The notes beneath the pieces were generated by a model. The model saw only the letters and a list, made by a program, of their open reading frames with translations. It did not search any database and was not told the origin of the DNA. From Agrocybe praecox (Eukaryota; Basidiomycota; Agaricomycetes; Agaricales; Agrocybaceae), in contig OZ024848.1 in the NCBI GenBank assembly GCA_964017145.1, positions 1,128,501-1,192,500 of the forward strand: 64,000 bases of DNA, in the 5' to 3' direction. Shown piece after piece: positions 34,725 through 46,341 of this stretch (position 1 is its first letter; each line of letters begins with the position of its first letter). Both the position numbers and the translations under genes were made by a program.

Positions 34725-35737
34725 CTAATCAGCTTCGTCATCAGCGAGGAATCCATCAGCAATGCTGTCACTGGTGAGGCCATGAACAGAATTAACTTCG
34801 AGATGAATAGCAGAAGTGGCAGTGGGAGATATGTCAGTGGAGGTGGAAGCGGTGGCAGCAGGACCTGTGATGGCAGATATGTCAGTGGAGGTGGAAGCGA
34901 TGGCGGCAGGACCTGCGATGGCTGCAATGATGGCAGGGGAGGGATTTGGGTCGTTGGCCATCTCAGCGAGTTGGTGGTTAATATGAGGGGGCGGAGACGA
35001 GGTAGGAGGTCGTAGACGCTGGTGACCTTTGCGAGGGAGGGGCGTTTAGAGGGTGGGGGGTGATTGGACCTCGCGGTTTCGATATCGTCTTGGTCGTCTT
35101 GTTGCTCTTCACCCTGTCTCCTCTTCTTCGGGATGGTAGTGACCGCTACCACCTCCACAACGTCGTCGTCGTCCCTCTCCAACTCGTGCGCAACCGCCAC
35201 TTCATCCCCCTTTTCGCTTTCCACTTCGTCGACGTCAATGGCAGTGTCGTTGGAGCCGCCTTCATTGAGTTCGACAGCGGCCTTCTCGATGTGCTTGGAG
35301 ATAACACCCAAGGCTTTTTTGACGGCCTTGGAGCTGACGGACTGAGAAGCGGCGTCTTCAGCCTGGTTCTCGGCTGGGTGACTGGTGAAAAGAAAGTAAA
35401 AAAAAGAGAAAAAAGAGATATGTCAAGCAAAACTTACTCGGTTAGAAGGCGCGGGGCTTTGAAGTCCTCCTTGATAACGGTGCTGTCAGTTTTGATAACG
35501 GTCTGGTACCTGTAAGACCCTAAGAATGCGATTAATGATCAAAACAACGATCAAAGAAAAGAAAGAAACTTGAACTTACCGTCACGGTTAGTAACTGAGA
35601 AGCGACGGTGCGTAACCTTTCGGATCTCTTGTTGGAAAACAACGGTAGAGTCTGAGAAGTAAGGTTAGCTTCAGTTGGAAGGGTTAATGGATAAGAAATG
35701 TACCAAGAATACCAGCAACAGCAGATTGAACAGACAT
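34725..35737 (-). CDS. five-exon gene, 259-residue acidic protein of unknown function
   Basis: Start ATG 35737; exons 35737-35704, 35651-35580, 35519-35438, 35381-35027 and 34961-34725 join in frame (260 codons with stop TAG). The N-terminal third (MSVQSAVAGILDSTVVFQ, then RYQTVIKTDSTVIKEDF) looks folded. The middle is Glu/Asp-rich with a basic KKRRQGEE patch that could act as a nuclear import signal. The C-terminal exon has two copies of an A(T/I)ASTSTDIS repeat. A TATTTAAATA box lies about 80 bases upstream. No family recognised. Intact, unlike most neighbours. Confidence 0.65.
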
Positions 35738-36247
35738 GATGTGAGAACTGTTGAGAGCGAAACGATGCAAGGTAGGAAAAAGAGAGGAGGCAGGATGGAA
35801 ATGCGAGCTATGCTGTGATATTTAAATACAGCACGGCTGCAAACAGAATCGAGATCGCTAGAACATAGTGAAATCAAATCGTGTTTGTAGTGGTTGGTGG
35901 ACAAGAAGGTGACAGTGACCAGTGACCAGCTCGGTCAAAGTGACCTTGCAAAACAACCCGGTCTAACCAAATTCATATGGATCTCCACTGAACTTGAAGA
36001 TCTTCGTTACCCCAGATCATAGCGCTCCTAATCCAGCTTCACAGGAAATTTTCAAAGGATGCAACGAGTACAGACCCAGCCATTTGGTGAGCTATTTTTT
36101 AGAGTCAATCTTAACCATTTCAATACATACAAATTAGGTCATTCAGGAATCTGTAGGGGCTTCAGCTTGCTCACCCTCCGGACCTCTTTGTGTTTCACTA
36201 TCATATTTTCCAATCTCTTGACACCGTCTTTTCGTACCCCACTCATC

Positions 36248-38747
36248 ATGGTCAAACCCGCTGCCTTCAAAGGATCAAGGAAGGAATTTCTTTCTCAACA
36301 GAAAGTACTTTTCTCCGAGGCTGTAGCCAAAAACCATGTTTCGGACACCGTTGCTGATATCCAGCGGCGTTACTTCAAACGATTTCCGATCTCCCTCTAC
36401 CACGATGAGGAACCGTCGCCCGAATGGCTTGCGCAGGTTGACGATAACAGTCCAGACGAAGAAATCAAAGTACCAGACCAGGACGCCCTGAGTTCGGAGG
36501 AATACACCAAGGCTTTGGCTGACTACGATGCCATGGCAAAATTATTCCAATTTCGAAAAGAGGTTAGACATGATCTTTTTATTTCTTTCATCTGTGTACT
36601 AATTTATTTTTACATTTCATGTAGCAAATCCGACGCCGTCTTGTTTACGAATACCAGAAAGACGAAAAGCAGAAAAATAGCACGCCCATCCAAATGTCTA
36701 ATTCGGACTCCTGCGATCCTACGAAAGTGCTCATGGCTCAGCTTACTGGGGTATCATTGAAGAAACCTCGCTTGTGCACCGGTTACAACGTCTGGGGTCC
36801 TCAACACCAATTTTTGGTCGACCCAGTCTTCGAAGAACGCGTCAAAGCTAGTGCTGTTCCTCAAAAATATCATGCAGCACTCCGAAGCCAAATTTATAAG
36901 GAATTATTCAATGAGCTCGGTGAAGATGAGAAGAAGGATTGGGAAGATCACGCCAGGGCAGAACATAAAGCTGCCCTCGAGGCACACGAGGGGTTGTTGA
37001 AGAACGCGCCGTCGGAAAAACCAGAAGACCAACAAAAGTAAGTAATTCCAGGTTATTCTATAGTGGGAAGACAGTTCTCATTTTATTTTTCAGAGTTATA
37101 AACTCTCTGCCAAATTGTGTTCAACCCGTTTTGGATCTTATCGCTGCACATACGGGTTGGAAGGTTACATTGATTGCAGGGGGTCCTGAGCCAGCAGATA
37201 ACGGGCGCCTAAACATGATTAGGTGCATTTTTTTCTACTTATTATATTTCATGTTCTAATCCAAAGAACACGTATTATAGCGTTCATTCAGGTGAAACTA
37301 AAGGGTCACTCCGGATGAATTTTGGTAAATCTGAACGCCGAGCCTACAGCAAATACATAATTCCCATCTTCGGGAATTTCTTGAAGAAGTGCTACAGTAT
37401 GTTTCATTTTTTGCTTTTCTATTGATGATCATAAACTCAAACATTATTTTAGCTATAGAAGAATGCCGAGGATGCACATTAGAGCCCGAAGCTCGTTCTT
37501 TGGCCAATGTTTTGGCCAACGATAACGACAAATTCACACTCGACTCGACGGAAAACTGCGAATCGGTCAAAATTAAAGGACTAAGCAAGCTACGTACAGT
37601 TTCGTCAGAGTCAAGCGAATCCTCCAAGATGTTCTCTTGAGAGCACTCAATTCAGCCGACCCTTACAAACACAAAGACCTCCAATGCACAAACATACACG
37701 ATATACGACACGCCGAGCACACAAATTCATGCCAAGGAGGTGGAGAATGCTCTGCCTGAAGTCAGCACTGACAATGGACAAGGCGTATCAGTCGACTCTA
37801 ACGTTAATGGTATCTCTGCCGTCCCTTCTCATTTTTTGCCACGGTGTACATGTCAATCCCCACCTCCTTCTCTACCTGTCTCGCGCGCGCCATCTCCTTG
37901 CCAAATTCATGATGCCCTCCCTCTGGGTGTTGATGCTCCATCCGGTACCAAATCAACATCTCCATGCAACCCTGGTGTCAACGTACCCTCCGAGCCTGAT
38001 GTTTTGGCTAGACTCTCTATGCTCGCAGACACTGCTAATTCCTCTATCAACGGCCACAATGAACCCACCGTCCTGGATGCGCCTAAAGGGAGAATCCCTT
38101 TAATCCGTCGACGTAGCGTTAGTGATGAGGACGACTCAGACAAAGGACCTTCTCGCAAGAAACAGAAAGGCGAGATCATGCCCTTCGAATTTAAAGTTAC
38201 CTCTCAAGGCCGCCATGATCTATTTGACGCCCCAGCTGCAAGACAATTGACCTGGAATGGGGTTATTTGGCCAGCGTGGTTTTCCGATGTGGTTGACATA
38301 TTCAAATCGGAGCCGCTTACTATATCGTGGGTTAACTTACTTGGTAATTGGATAGCATTCCAAGAGAAGGCCAGTTTCGATGATAATGGGAAACTTGGAA
38401 CCACCAGTCGACCTCTGTGCATTTCGGCATGGATTAAGAATGCCCGATCACCCATGTACGACCCGAACATCAATGATCTTCCAAAGTTCTGGCAACAGTT
38501 CAAACGATGGTGGCTTAGTCTTCAACCTGAGTGAAGGGTGAGCTTGAATGGCTCCGTTGTTTTGAAGCGAGTCGATGGAAATCTCGACGTGCTCAAAAAG
38601 CAAGGAAAAAATGGGATGTACAGTGTTTTGGCGGCATTGTGGTTCTGGGGGTTAGCTGCAAAAGGAAAAGACAGAGAAGGTGGCGAATCCGAATGGGAGG
38701 CAGCCATCGAAGACGTTTCTAGGGTGGTAAAGGCATTGGCATCTTGA
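36248..38747 (+). pseudogene. HMG-box-like TE-associated gene, copy 1, with two in-frame TGA codons
   Basis: Exons start at 36248 (MVKPAAFKGSRKEFLSQQ), 36625, 37094, about 37281 and about 37451, with introns of about 55-65 bases. The N-terminal part has a FKGSRKEFL...A..ASIQRRYFKRFP pattern. A second region (YNVWGPQHQFLVD, then ELGEDEKKDWEDHARAEHK) resembles an HMG box. Next are GWKVTLIAGGPEPADNGRLN and NFGKSERRAYSKYIIPIFGN. The C-terminal domain ends KNGMYSVLAALWFWGLAAKG. The same gene occurs at 60995 and 62910. TGA at 37638-37640 and 38532-38534 interrupt an otherwise open frame; copy 3 has Trp at the second. Function unknown. Confidence 0.75.
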
Positions 38748-39269
38748 ACAGTAGGTTTTTTCTTCATTTCTCATCTGTTTTTTTCGTGTCGCTTCAGGTT
38801 CTTGTTCTCTGCCGTACTACTAAAACTTTCTAATCTGTTCAGGATGTATATAGTGTCCTCTTTTTTTCTCTTTTTCTTTTTATAATATGCAGACATTTTA
38901 ATATATATATCTATGTGGCCAAAAATAGTCGACATTTATTTTTGAAACTATATATAACCTATGACATACAGATAAGATATCCCTGCTGCCAAATCTCGTT
39001 GATTAACAAAGTGCCAAAAATGCCGAGAGGGCATGATTTATAATTATCTATCATGTGGCTTTGAGAACCGGCCGAAGATGCCAGGTTGATGCCATCACAT
39101 GCCGGTGAGGTCACACTGTGGGTTTCTGTGACCGATGCATCTGTGCAGGCAGACGGGTACCTACAGGTGGGGATGCATAAACCTTACCAGGCAATATAGG
39201 AATATTGATACATAAAAGTGTCAGTAACTAGTGTCCCACGCCAGCCTGGTATTAACCGAGGCTCGAGTT

Positions 39270-39289
39270 CATCGTCGTGCACGACGATG
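39270..39289. repeat. perfect 20-base palindrome
   Basis: CATCGTCGTGCACGACGATG reads the same on both strands. A degenerate version is at about 23883-23903 in the related element, so it is probably part of that family. Confidence 0.85.
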
Positions 39290-39779
39290 ACAGTGATAGA
39301 ATTGTATTAAGTAGAGCTAAATATACTAAATGACATAGTAGTATGTAATAAACTATATGAATAAGTAAAAAACAAACAAAATATGTTTTTTTGTATGAAA
39401 ACATCAGTATGTATGTAGGTACAAGCCTTGCGAGGTGATTTCGTGGAGGCTCTGCACAAGATAAATTTTATTTCGACTTGAAAGACTACATATTTTGCAA
39501 TTTTAAATGGATGTATTCATTGTAAGCTATCTAAAGAGTACTAATGTACAAAAAAAAAAGGCCCTCAGGCTGATGTACAAAATGGTACTCGTAGATATGT
39601 AAATTATGCATCGAAAGTTATTACGAGCAATAGTCATGTTCGTACCTAGGATGATTCTGTATGTTATTTTTTCTATGTACCATTTTTTTTTGCACAAAAC
39701 ACATTTATTACACTACCTAAGTACAACTCAATATTTACTTTGACCTCAAGATTCCTGTAGGCCCTCCCATCATCGACCT

Positions 39780-40610
39780 CGATGATGAGCTTGACCCAGT
39801 TATAAGCCAGGCCGGCGTTGGAATTACCAGATTTGGAACAAATCAACCACATTGTTGGTTGATTCGTTCCTTATCAACCCCCATCACAACCACCACCAAC
39901 GGACTACTTGCACCTGGCCCCCCTTCTCTCACCACTACCACCATCACCACCATCGCGGACGTTGACAACGACGATGACAGCAACGATGGCAAACATGGCA
40001 ACCACAATGACGACGGCAACCACTACGACAACAGGAGGATGGCAACAACGATGACGATGGCAACCACAACCACAACCACAACCAGCACTACGACAACCAG
40101 CCCTTCAGCGATCGAGAGGGACAGCGAGGCTGACCACGACAGCAAGCACCACACCAAGCGTGAGCACGACAGCGATAGGACAGCGAACATGACAGCGAGG
40201 GCGAGCAGCATGACAGCGAGGGCGCGTAGCATGACAGCGAGGGCGAGGGCGAGCACAACACCCAGCACGAGCACAACATCCAGCACGAGCACAACACCCA
40301 GTGCGAACAGCACCACAGCAAGCGTGAGTAGCACACCCAGGGCGAGCACAACACCTAGCACCAGCAGCACCACAGCGAACGCAAGCACCACAGCAGGGGC
40401 GATGGGTAAGCACCACCCTGTGGGCACGACAGCGCATAGGCTCGAGCGAGTGGGACCATGGCTAGCTGGGCGACGACCACACCACAGCTAGCTGCACGAG
40501 CGAGGGGGGTGTTAGGCAGGGAGGCACGAGCGAGAGGGAGCGAGCGAGAAGATGAAAACTACTTAGTGTTCTCGTCTTCTCCTTTAACTTCGTCCCCCTT
40601 GATCTGTGTC
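39780..40610 (+). mobile_element. hairpin-ended low-complexity element, copy B
   Basis: Starts CTTGACCCAGTTATAAGCCA, then a hairpin (arms GGAACAAATCAACCA and TGGTTGATTCGTTCC, one mismatch, about 39835-39870). It ends with a hairpin of arms GAGAAGATGAAAAC and GTTCTCGTCTTCTC (two G-T pairs, about 40550-40585) and CCCCTTGATCT. The interior is a GAC/CAC/AGC-rich run, open in all frames. The frames at 39859-40491 (plus) and 40023-40427 (minus) are artefacts. Confidence 0.55.
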
Positions 40611-41429
40611 TCCCACTGGTATATCAGTTAGTAAAATGTAGATAATCTTATGTACAGTAGTGTATAAAATGAAATAAAATATTGAATAATTTTTACATGT
40701 TTTGAAGAGGATGTGCCTAAAATGGCAATAAATTCTGAATTGGGAAGGGTGCCTCAAAAACAAAAGTAGTCAGTTCGCTTTTTTGATATCTAATCTAATC
40801 TAGCCCTATAATAAATGATATGTAAATTTTAAATATAGTTCAAAATGATGATATTATTATTAAAAATAATGCAATACCCAAAATTGTCAAAGTAAGCTAA
40901 AAATAACACATCATCCGATTTTATGTTTTGCAATCCATCCCAAGCCATCCTCTTTTGATGGCGCAAAGCGCCCCCAAAAATCAAAACATATCCCTACATT
41001 ATATCTACGCTTTTTTAGTGCCCCAAATGATGCCCAACGAAGCGCAGGAGCCTGATTACAGTGTTGGGCACTTTGGGGACACTGTTTCCTGTGTCCGGCT
41101 ATAAATAACACGTCATCCATTTGTATGTTTTCCAATCCATCCCGTCCTGTCCCTTTTTAGGTGCGCAAAGGGCATCAAAAAAACATAATATATATATAGA
41201 ACATAAATCTGACATATCGCAACAAAAAACATAACCACTACGCCTGCAACATATAATTACTGTTGGAAAACATCAAAAGCAGCAATGTTTATTAATGTTT
41301 GGCAAAGCCAACTGCTCTCTGCCTGCGGCACACTTGGTGCATATTGGCGGGTTGAGCAACTCACCATGATGTATCAGAAAAAGGCCTAATTGCCAGGATT
41401 GATACATGAATATACCAGACAAGGCTGGA

Positions 41430-41768
41430 GTGGAACGGAATCGTGGTAGGCATGCACTATTTCATCGATTCGATGATGTTTCTGACGATTTTGGGACATG
41501 GCAACGCAAATAGAATGATGATGACGAGGGATGATGCTATGGGTAAGTTTCTAATATTAATGTTTTATCAAGTCACATGTTCACAATTTTGGTTCAACAG
41601 AACTTGAAGTAATTCGAATTTCGACACAATCTAATATAGTACACTCCCATTTGCACCTTTATATGACATTCCCTTAACAAAATAGGTATGTTTAGCTTGA
41701 TCATACTGCAAGGTGTACAATTGCCGAATGAGATTTTGTGGACGACGATCCATTATAAATATAAATGT
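41430..41768. other. flank between the element and the PMT exons
   Basis: No recognisable exon, although the mannosyltransferase gene should continue here on the minus strand. The 3' part of that gene is missing from the window. Confidence 0.45.
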
Positions 41769-42464
41769 ACCCAAGACATCCTGGTGTCCCCAAATTTCTC
41801 CCAAAGGTCTTCGACGGTGTAGACTCCAACCAGTGCAGTGACGAAAAGACCGATGATCTTTACGCTGAGAGAAACCACAGCATTAGATGCTTAAACGCCG
41901 CAGAGAAGAATCAAGAAGTGGAAATACCTTGTTACAGAACCAATTGAAACCCCCGTTAGGAATAGCCACCAATCAGGAGAGAAGGACCTACACAGATAAT
42001 CCGTCAGTCAAGTAGTATGCAGAGAATAACATGAAAGCTTACTGGTATTGTTGGTTGTGGAATTTCGTTAAACAGAAAACAGTAAGGAATGTAAAAAATA
42101 GGAGCATAGAATCCAGGAGGATAAAGCGAGATATACATAACCAGCCCACATCTAGCAAGAAATTATATCAAACTGAAAGGAAGGGTTTAAGAGACCCATA
42201 CTGAGAAGAACCATCATAGCAGTAAGATGATACGCCCACTGGCTTGTTCCAAGCTCAACAGCGGTATACCAAGCCAGAGGAACCATACCCACACCAAACG
42301 TCCTCAACATGACATGCATAGCAACGTACGGCACCGTCTCCGGGTACGCCTCCCCGCTCTTGAACTCGAACCACCTAATACTGTCAGATATATGCATACA
42401 TCTTGGGTAGTTGCCAGTTTTAGGTGATGCATCCACAGTGGTAGTTACCCAACTCCTCAATATC

Positions 42465-42542
42465 CACTTCAGTGAACCATAGTAAGGACCTATTAGGTCA
42501 ATTAATTTCTGGTAATAAAACAACCTAATAGGCCCTTTAAAA
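42465..42542 (+). repeat. left terminal inverted repeat of the KDZ transposon
   Basis: Contains its own inverted repeat, GGACCTATTAGG against CCTAATAGGCCC, about 25 bases apart, so each terminus can fold into a hairpin. It leads into AATGTTTT-type subterminal repeats (42540-42680). Confidence 0.9.
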
Positions 42543-42758
42543 TGTTTTTGTACAAACATTTTTGCAAAAATGTATTTCTTGTAATGTTTTCAAAGAAAAA
42601 TGTTTGTTTCAAATGTTTGAGAAATGTTATAAATCTAATATATGTTTTTAGCCTACAAATGTTTTTAGAGGTACACAGGGTCCTACAGTTTCATTTAATG
42701 TTATATTGTTATTTTCTTATTTATACCTATACAAGTTCTTAGTACATGAATGCTAATA

Positions 42759-45700
42759 CTAATATTCTTCATCAAATTCAGTATCAATCTCCATTTCTAT
42801 TCCACTTGTATTCATTTCCATTTCTTCCATTAATTCAGCATCAACCATGTCTTCTTCATGATCAAATTCCATATCAACATCACTATCAATTTCAAAATTG
42901 TTGTGTTCTATAACACTTTCATTTATCTCATAGACTCTTGCTTCTGCTAATTCTTGTAAACTTGGACCCCAGTTATTAGTACCTTTGTTTGGAATCATTC
43001 GTGTCCCTAAAATCCAAGCTAAGCAGAGGCAAAGTAGGAATTGCTTTCGTTCCATTAATTGATGCATGATATTAGCATCACCCTGTGAGCATTCCAAAGC
43101 AGCATGCACTACATCCCATTCCTCCTTGAGCCACTGTTGCATGGATAACTTTTCTTCAATCAAGCGCCTTTTTTCTTCATCACAGCAATCACTTTCAAGC
43201 AAAGTTTTAATTCCTGTTCTAACTTCATCGTTGCCAAGCCATAAGGGAATATTCAACTCATCATCATGATCATCTGAAAGGCCTATGTCTTGCCATATAT
43301 CATCATCAACATCAAGTTTGAAAAGTCCCTCAATTTCAATCGGTAAAGGAGCACAAGCTCCATGAGGACATTTTCTTGCCTTAATGAGGGCTGTTAATTG
43401 TTTGCACAAAGTATTGTATGTTTGTGCTAGACCTTGAATTCCTGGCTCTTTTCTTTTAATTTGTGATTGAGCATGATTTTCCAACTTTGCACGATTGACT
43501 GTTGCACGATAAGAACGTTCCATGGTTTCCAATTCAAATTTTCTTTGACGAAGATGATCTCTGATTCTTTGCTTAACAGCCAAAGCATTCATTCTTGTTT
43601 TTAAAAATTCATTCCCCCGTAATTTTGTTAAATTAGCTTTTTCCTCAACTGAGAGTTTTGCTCGTTTAACACTAATTGAACTTTTATTTTGTTTAATTTT
43701 GTCATTCAAATCTGAAAGTGTTTCTTGAACTGTATACATATCCAAGCCTTCCTCATACAGACCTTCTTGAAGCATATTATTGAATTTATTCCAATCAGCT
43801 TTGAAATTTTCAACTTGTTTTTCCAGAATAAGTATTTCTTCAATTGCTTTATTTGCTAAATGCTTGGACTGTCGGGTCAAGGGCTGTGTTTGCTCATATA
43901 CTTGCTTCTCCCACTCAGTTCGGAGCAGTTCTTCTGTGAATTCATTTTGATATATAGTGTTCAATGCTTCTTGACATTTTTCTTTTCGCTCTTGTGTTGT
44001 ATTCCATTTACGATGCATCCACTGCCCTATTCCAAGCAGTGATTTAGTGTCCAAATGTTTGACTTTATTGTCAATTGTATATATTCGATTAAAATAGCCA
44101 GAAACACGACAAGAAGGAATTAGAGATTTAATCAAACTCCAAAAATGTTCACATCCTTCACCATCAGTTAATCCAAATCCCTCACATTTTCTTGGATGAT
44201 ATATCAGCTGACATGGTCATTGATGCCCATAAGCATGAAAAACAGATATTCCAAAGACAATTCTGTCCAGTACTTCAGAAAGAAACCCATATTTCTCACA
44301 ACTTCGATGCAGTTGACATCCAATATCATACAATACACCAATGCGCATTGTATCAGGTATATGCTGAAAAAGCTTATCAAGCAAAGCCAGTGCATAATGC
44401 TGTTTTTCACCAGCTGATGTCATATTAACAAGCCAAAGAACCCGGTCATGTCAGCATAATAAAGCCATTAATCCAGTATCAGAAAAAAAAACAGTGCTTG
44501 CTTTGACTCGACGAGCATCTGCAGCAATGAAAGACTCATGACATTCTTCCAAAACAGAAACAGGTATTTTAATACCAGGTTCAAAGCCATCAGATGATGG
44601 ACTTAACCTTGGTTTTTTTGAACTATTAGTTTTTGTAGAAGTGGATTTGTCACTTGGACGAATGGATTCAACATGTGCCTCCATATTTGCTGCTTCCTTT
44701 GGATCTAAAAATACTGTTTCAGGATGAATTCGGGTACCTGTCCAACTTTCGCTCTGGTTTTTTCTGCGTTTTTGAGTAAAGCATGCATCAAGACAAACAA
44801 TTGCATCAACCCTTGGATCAAATCAATAAAAAATGAACATATAAACAAAATTAAGGCCTACACTTCTTCAGGTTTTTGAAAGTTATTTCCACCAAAGCAT
44901 AACGGACATTGTTCACGGAGATATTCACTGGGTCTAGAAAAGGATTCTGAAGGAATATCTGAGTAAATTTAACATTTGTTAATATATTAGATACAACTTT
45001 GATCATACATACCAGAACCTTGAGTACTTTCATCTATATCACTAGTATGAATATTTTGGGGAATATGATGCTCTAAATATTATCAATGAAAGCATTCCAA
45101 TCTATTTATATAATGCATACCTTCATCACTCATATTATCATTTTCATCCATTGTCAAGATTGAGCCACGAATAGTGTTTAAATAGTCCCGCATCATGAGA
45201 TTTTTGGTGTCTGTGAGTGTTGAATACCACAGCATTGCATTGCCAAATCTACCACGCAGACTATCCTGTTGATATGATATTTTTATTAATGCTATCACAA
45301 CTATCATCACAAATAAAATTACCCTTGTTTTTAACTTGAAGTTACGAGCACTAAGAAATCCTTCTAATGTTTCACACCAAGCAGTTGTGTTGGGAGCTGC
45401 ATTAACAAAGAGATCTCGTGCAAAGTCCAAAACATTCAGATCAACAGCCAAAGAGGGTTCCAAAGGAGCACATGGGAAAAAACCATGGGAAAGAAGCTGC
45501 AAAGCAGGCTGAGTACAATTACAGAGCTTTAATTTCTTGATACCTTTAAAAGTATAAGTATAAACTTGATATTAATTTAAAATAACATACAATCAAATAG
45601 TACACAAGTGACCTCTATAGGTCTCCCAGACTCACAACCACCACAGCACACTGGGTTCCAAACATCTCCCATATTTCGCAGGCTAGCAGTTTCTTTGAGC

Positions 45701-46077
45701 ATTTCCATATAAGGTTTCAAAAGAGCAGGAATAATGTCTTCACTCCAACGACGCCACTGAAGCTGCTTTTTATGGTATTTTTCTGAGTGCTCAATGTCGG
45801 AATGCATATGCACATCAGAGTCCACAGATTGTACATGATGACTAGCATGGATACCAGCAGCAGTAGAAAAAGACTGTGCACCCTGAATCATTAAACCACT
45901 AGGTGTATGGACACGGCCTTGACTTGAAATTACAGCATCTTTTGAACCATAAGGCCGCCGGTCCACTATAACTTCATCCACAGGGATTAAAGTAGGAGGG
46001 GCAACAGAGGAGGCAGGCTGAGCAGTACAGCGACGGAGAGAAGACACCATAGAAGTAACACTGATGGGGGACAACAA
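42759..46077 (-). pseudogene. KDZ transposase with CxC1 cysteine cluster
   Basis: At least six exons, the first 46077-45591, then 45543-45323, 45265-45121, 45072-45013, 44958-44864 and a long 3' exon. Landmarks: WNPVCCGGCESGRP and LKLCNCTQPALQLLSHGF (CxC1 cluster), LFVNAAPNTTAWCETLEGFL, and CPLCFGG. The catalytic acids of the RNase H-fold are visible: Asp in IVCLDACFTQKR (44787-44789), Asp in VLYDIGCQLH (44324-44326) and Glu in LTDGEGCEHFWS (44157-44159). A long coiled-coil C-terminus (LEKQVENFKADWNKF region) ends with an acidic tail at 42759. TGA at 44453-44451 replaces the Arg before HDRVLWLVNMTSAG, and TGA at 44219-44217 replaces a likely Trp after YGHQ. Confidence 0.85.
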
Positions 46078-46341
46078 GGTAATGTAAACACTGGTATCAC
46101 TCTACCTTTTATATGTTTAATCAGACAAACATAGATATAAAACTCTCACAACCAACTAAAATAGAATGACAGAAGGCTCTATATATATCGGCCGCGATAA
46201 CAAAAATAGTATACGAAGAATTATTAACAAAAAGACAAACTATTTATGTACGCAGCCACCAAAAAAACAAAGACATGGATTGGTCTGGAAAGAGATTTAG
46301 GTGAAAAAGGTTGAACATAAAAGAAAAAAAACATACCAAAG

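Larger units (their letters stand above)
38900..41427. mobile_element. diverged relative of the 4.8 kb long-inverted-repeat element
   Basis: 40700-41340 matches the right repeat of the 21743-26542 element (ACACATCATCCGATTTTATG, TTTTGATGGCGCAAAG, ATTATATCTACGCTTTTTT). The right end, reverse complemented, is CAGCCTTGTCTGGTATATTC followed by a TGTATCA motif, as in family A. The left end could not be fixed; 38900 is approximate. The interior has a hairpin-ended element (39780-40610) and a perfect 20-base palindrome (39270-39289). Confidence 0.55.

Noticed and set aside
39859..40491. Long open frames rich in Ser/Thr/Ala on plus and in Leu/Val on minus
   Set aside because: Product of trinucleotide-like repeats inside a hairpin-ended element; all frames are open and none shows domain text.
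44217..44453. TGA as selenocysteine codons in the KDZ transposase
   Set aside because: Expected residues are Arg and Trp, no conserved Cys/Sec position, and similar TGA codons occur in unrelated genes.
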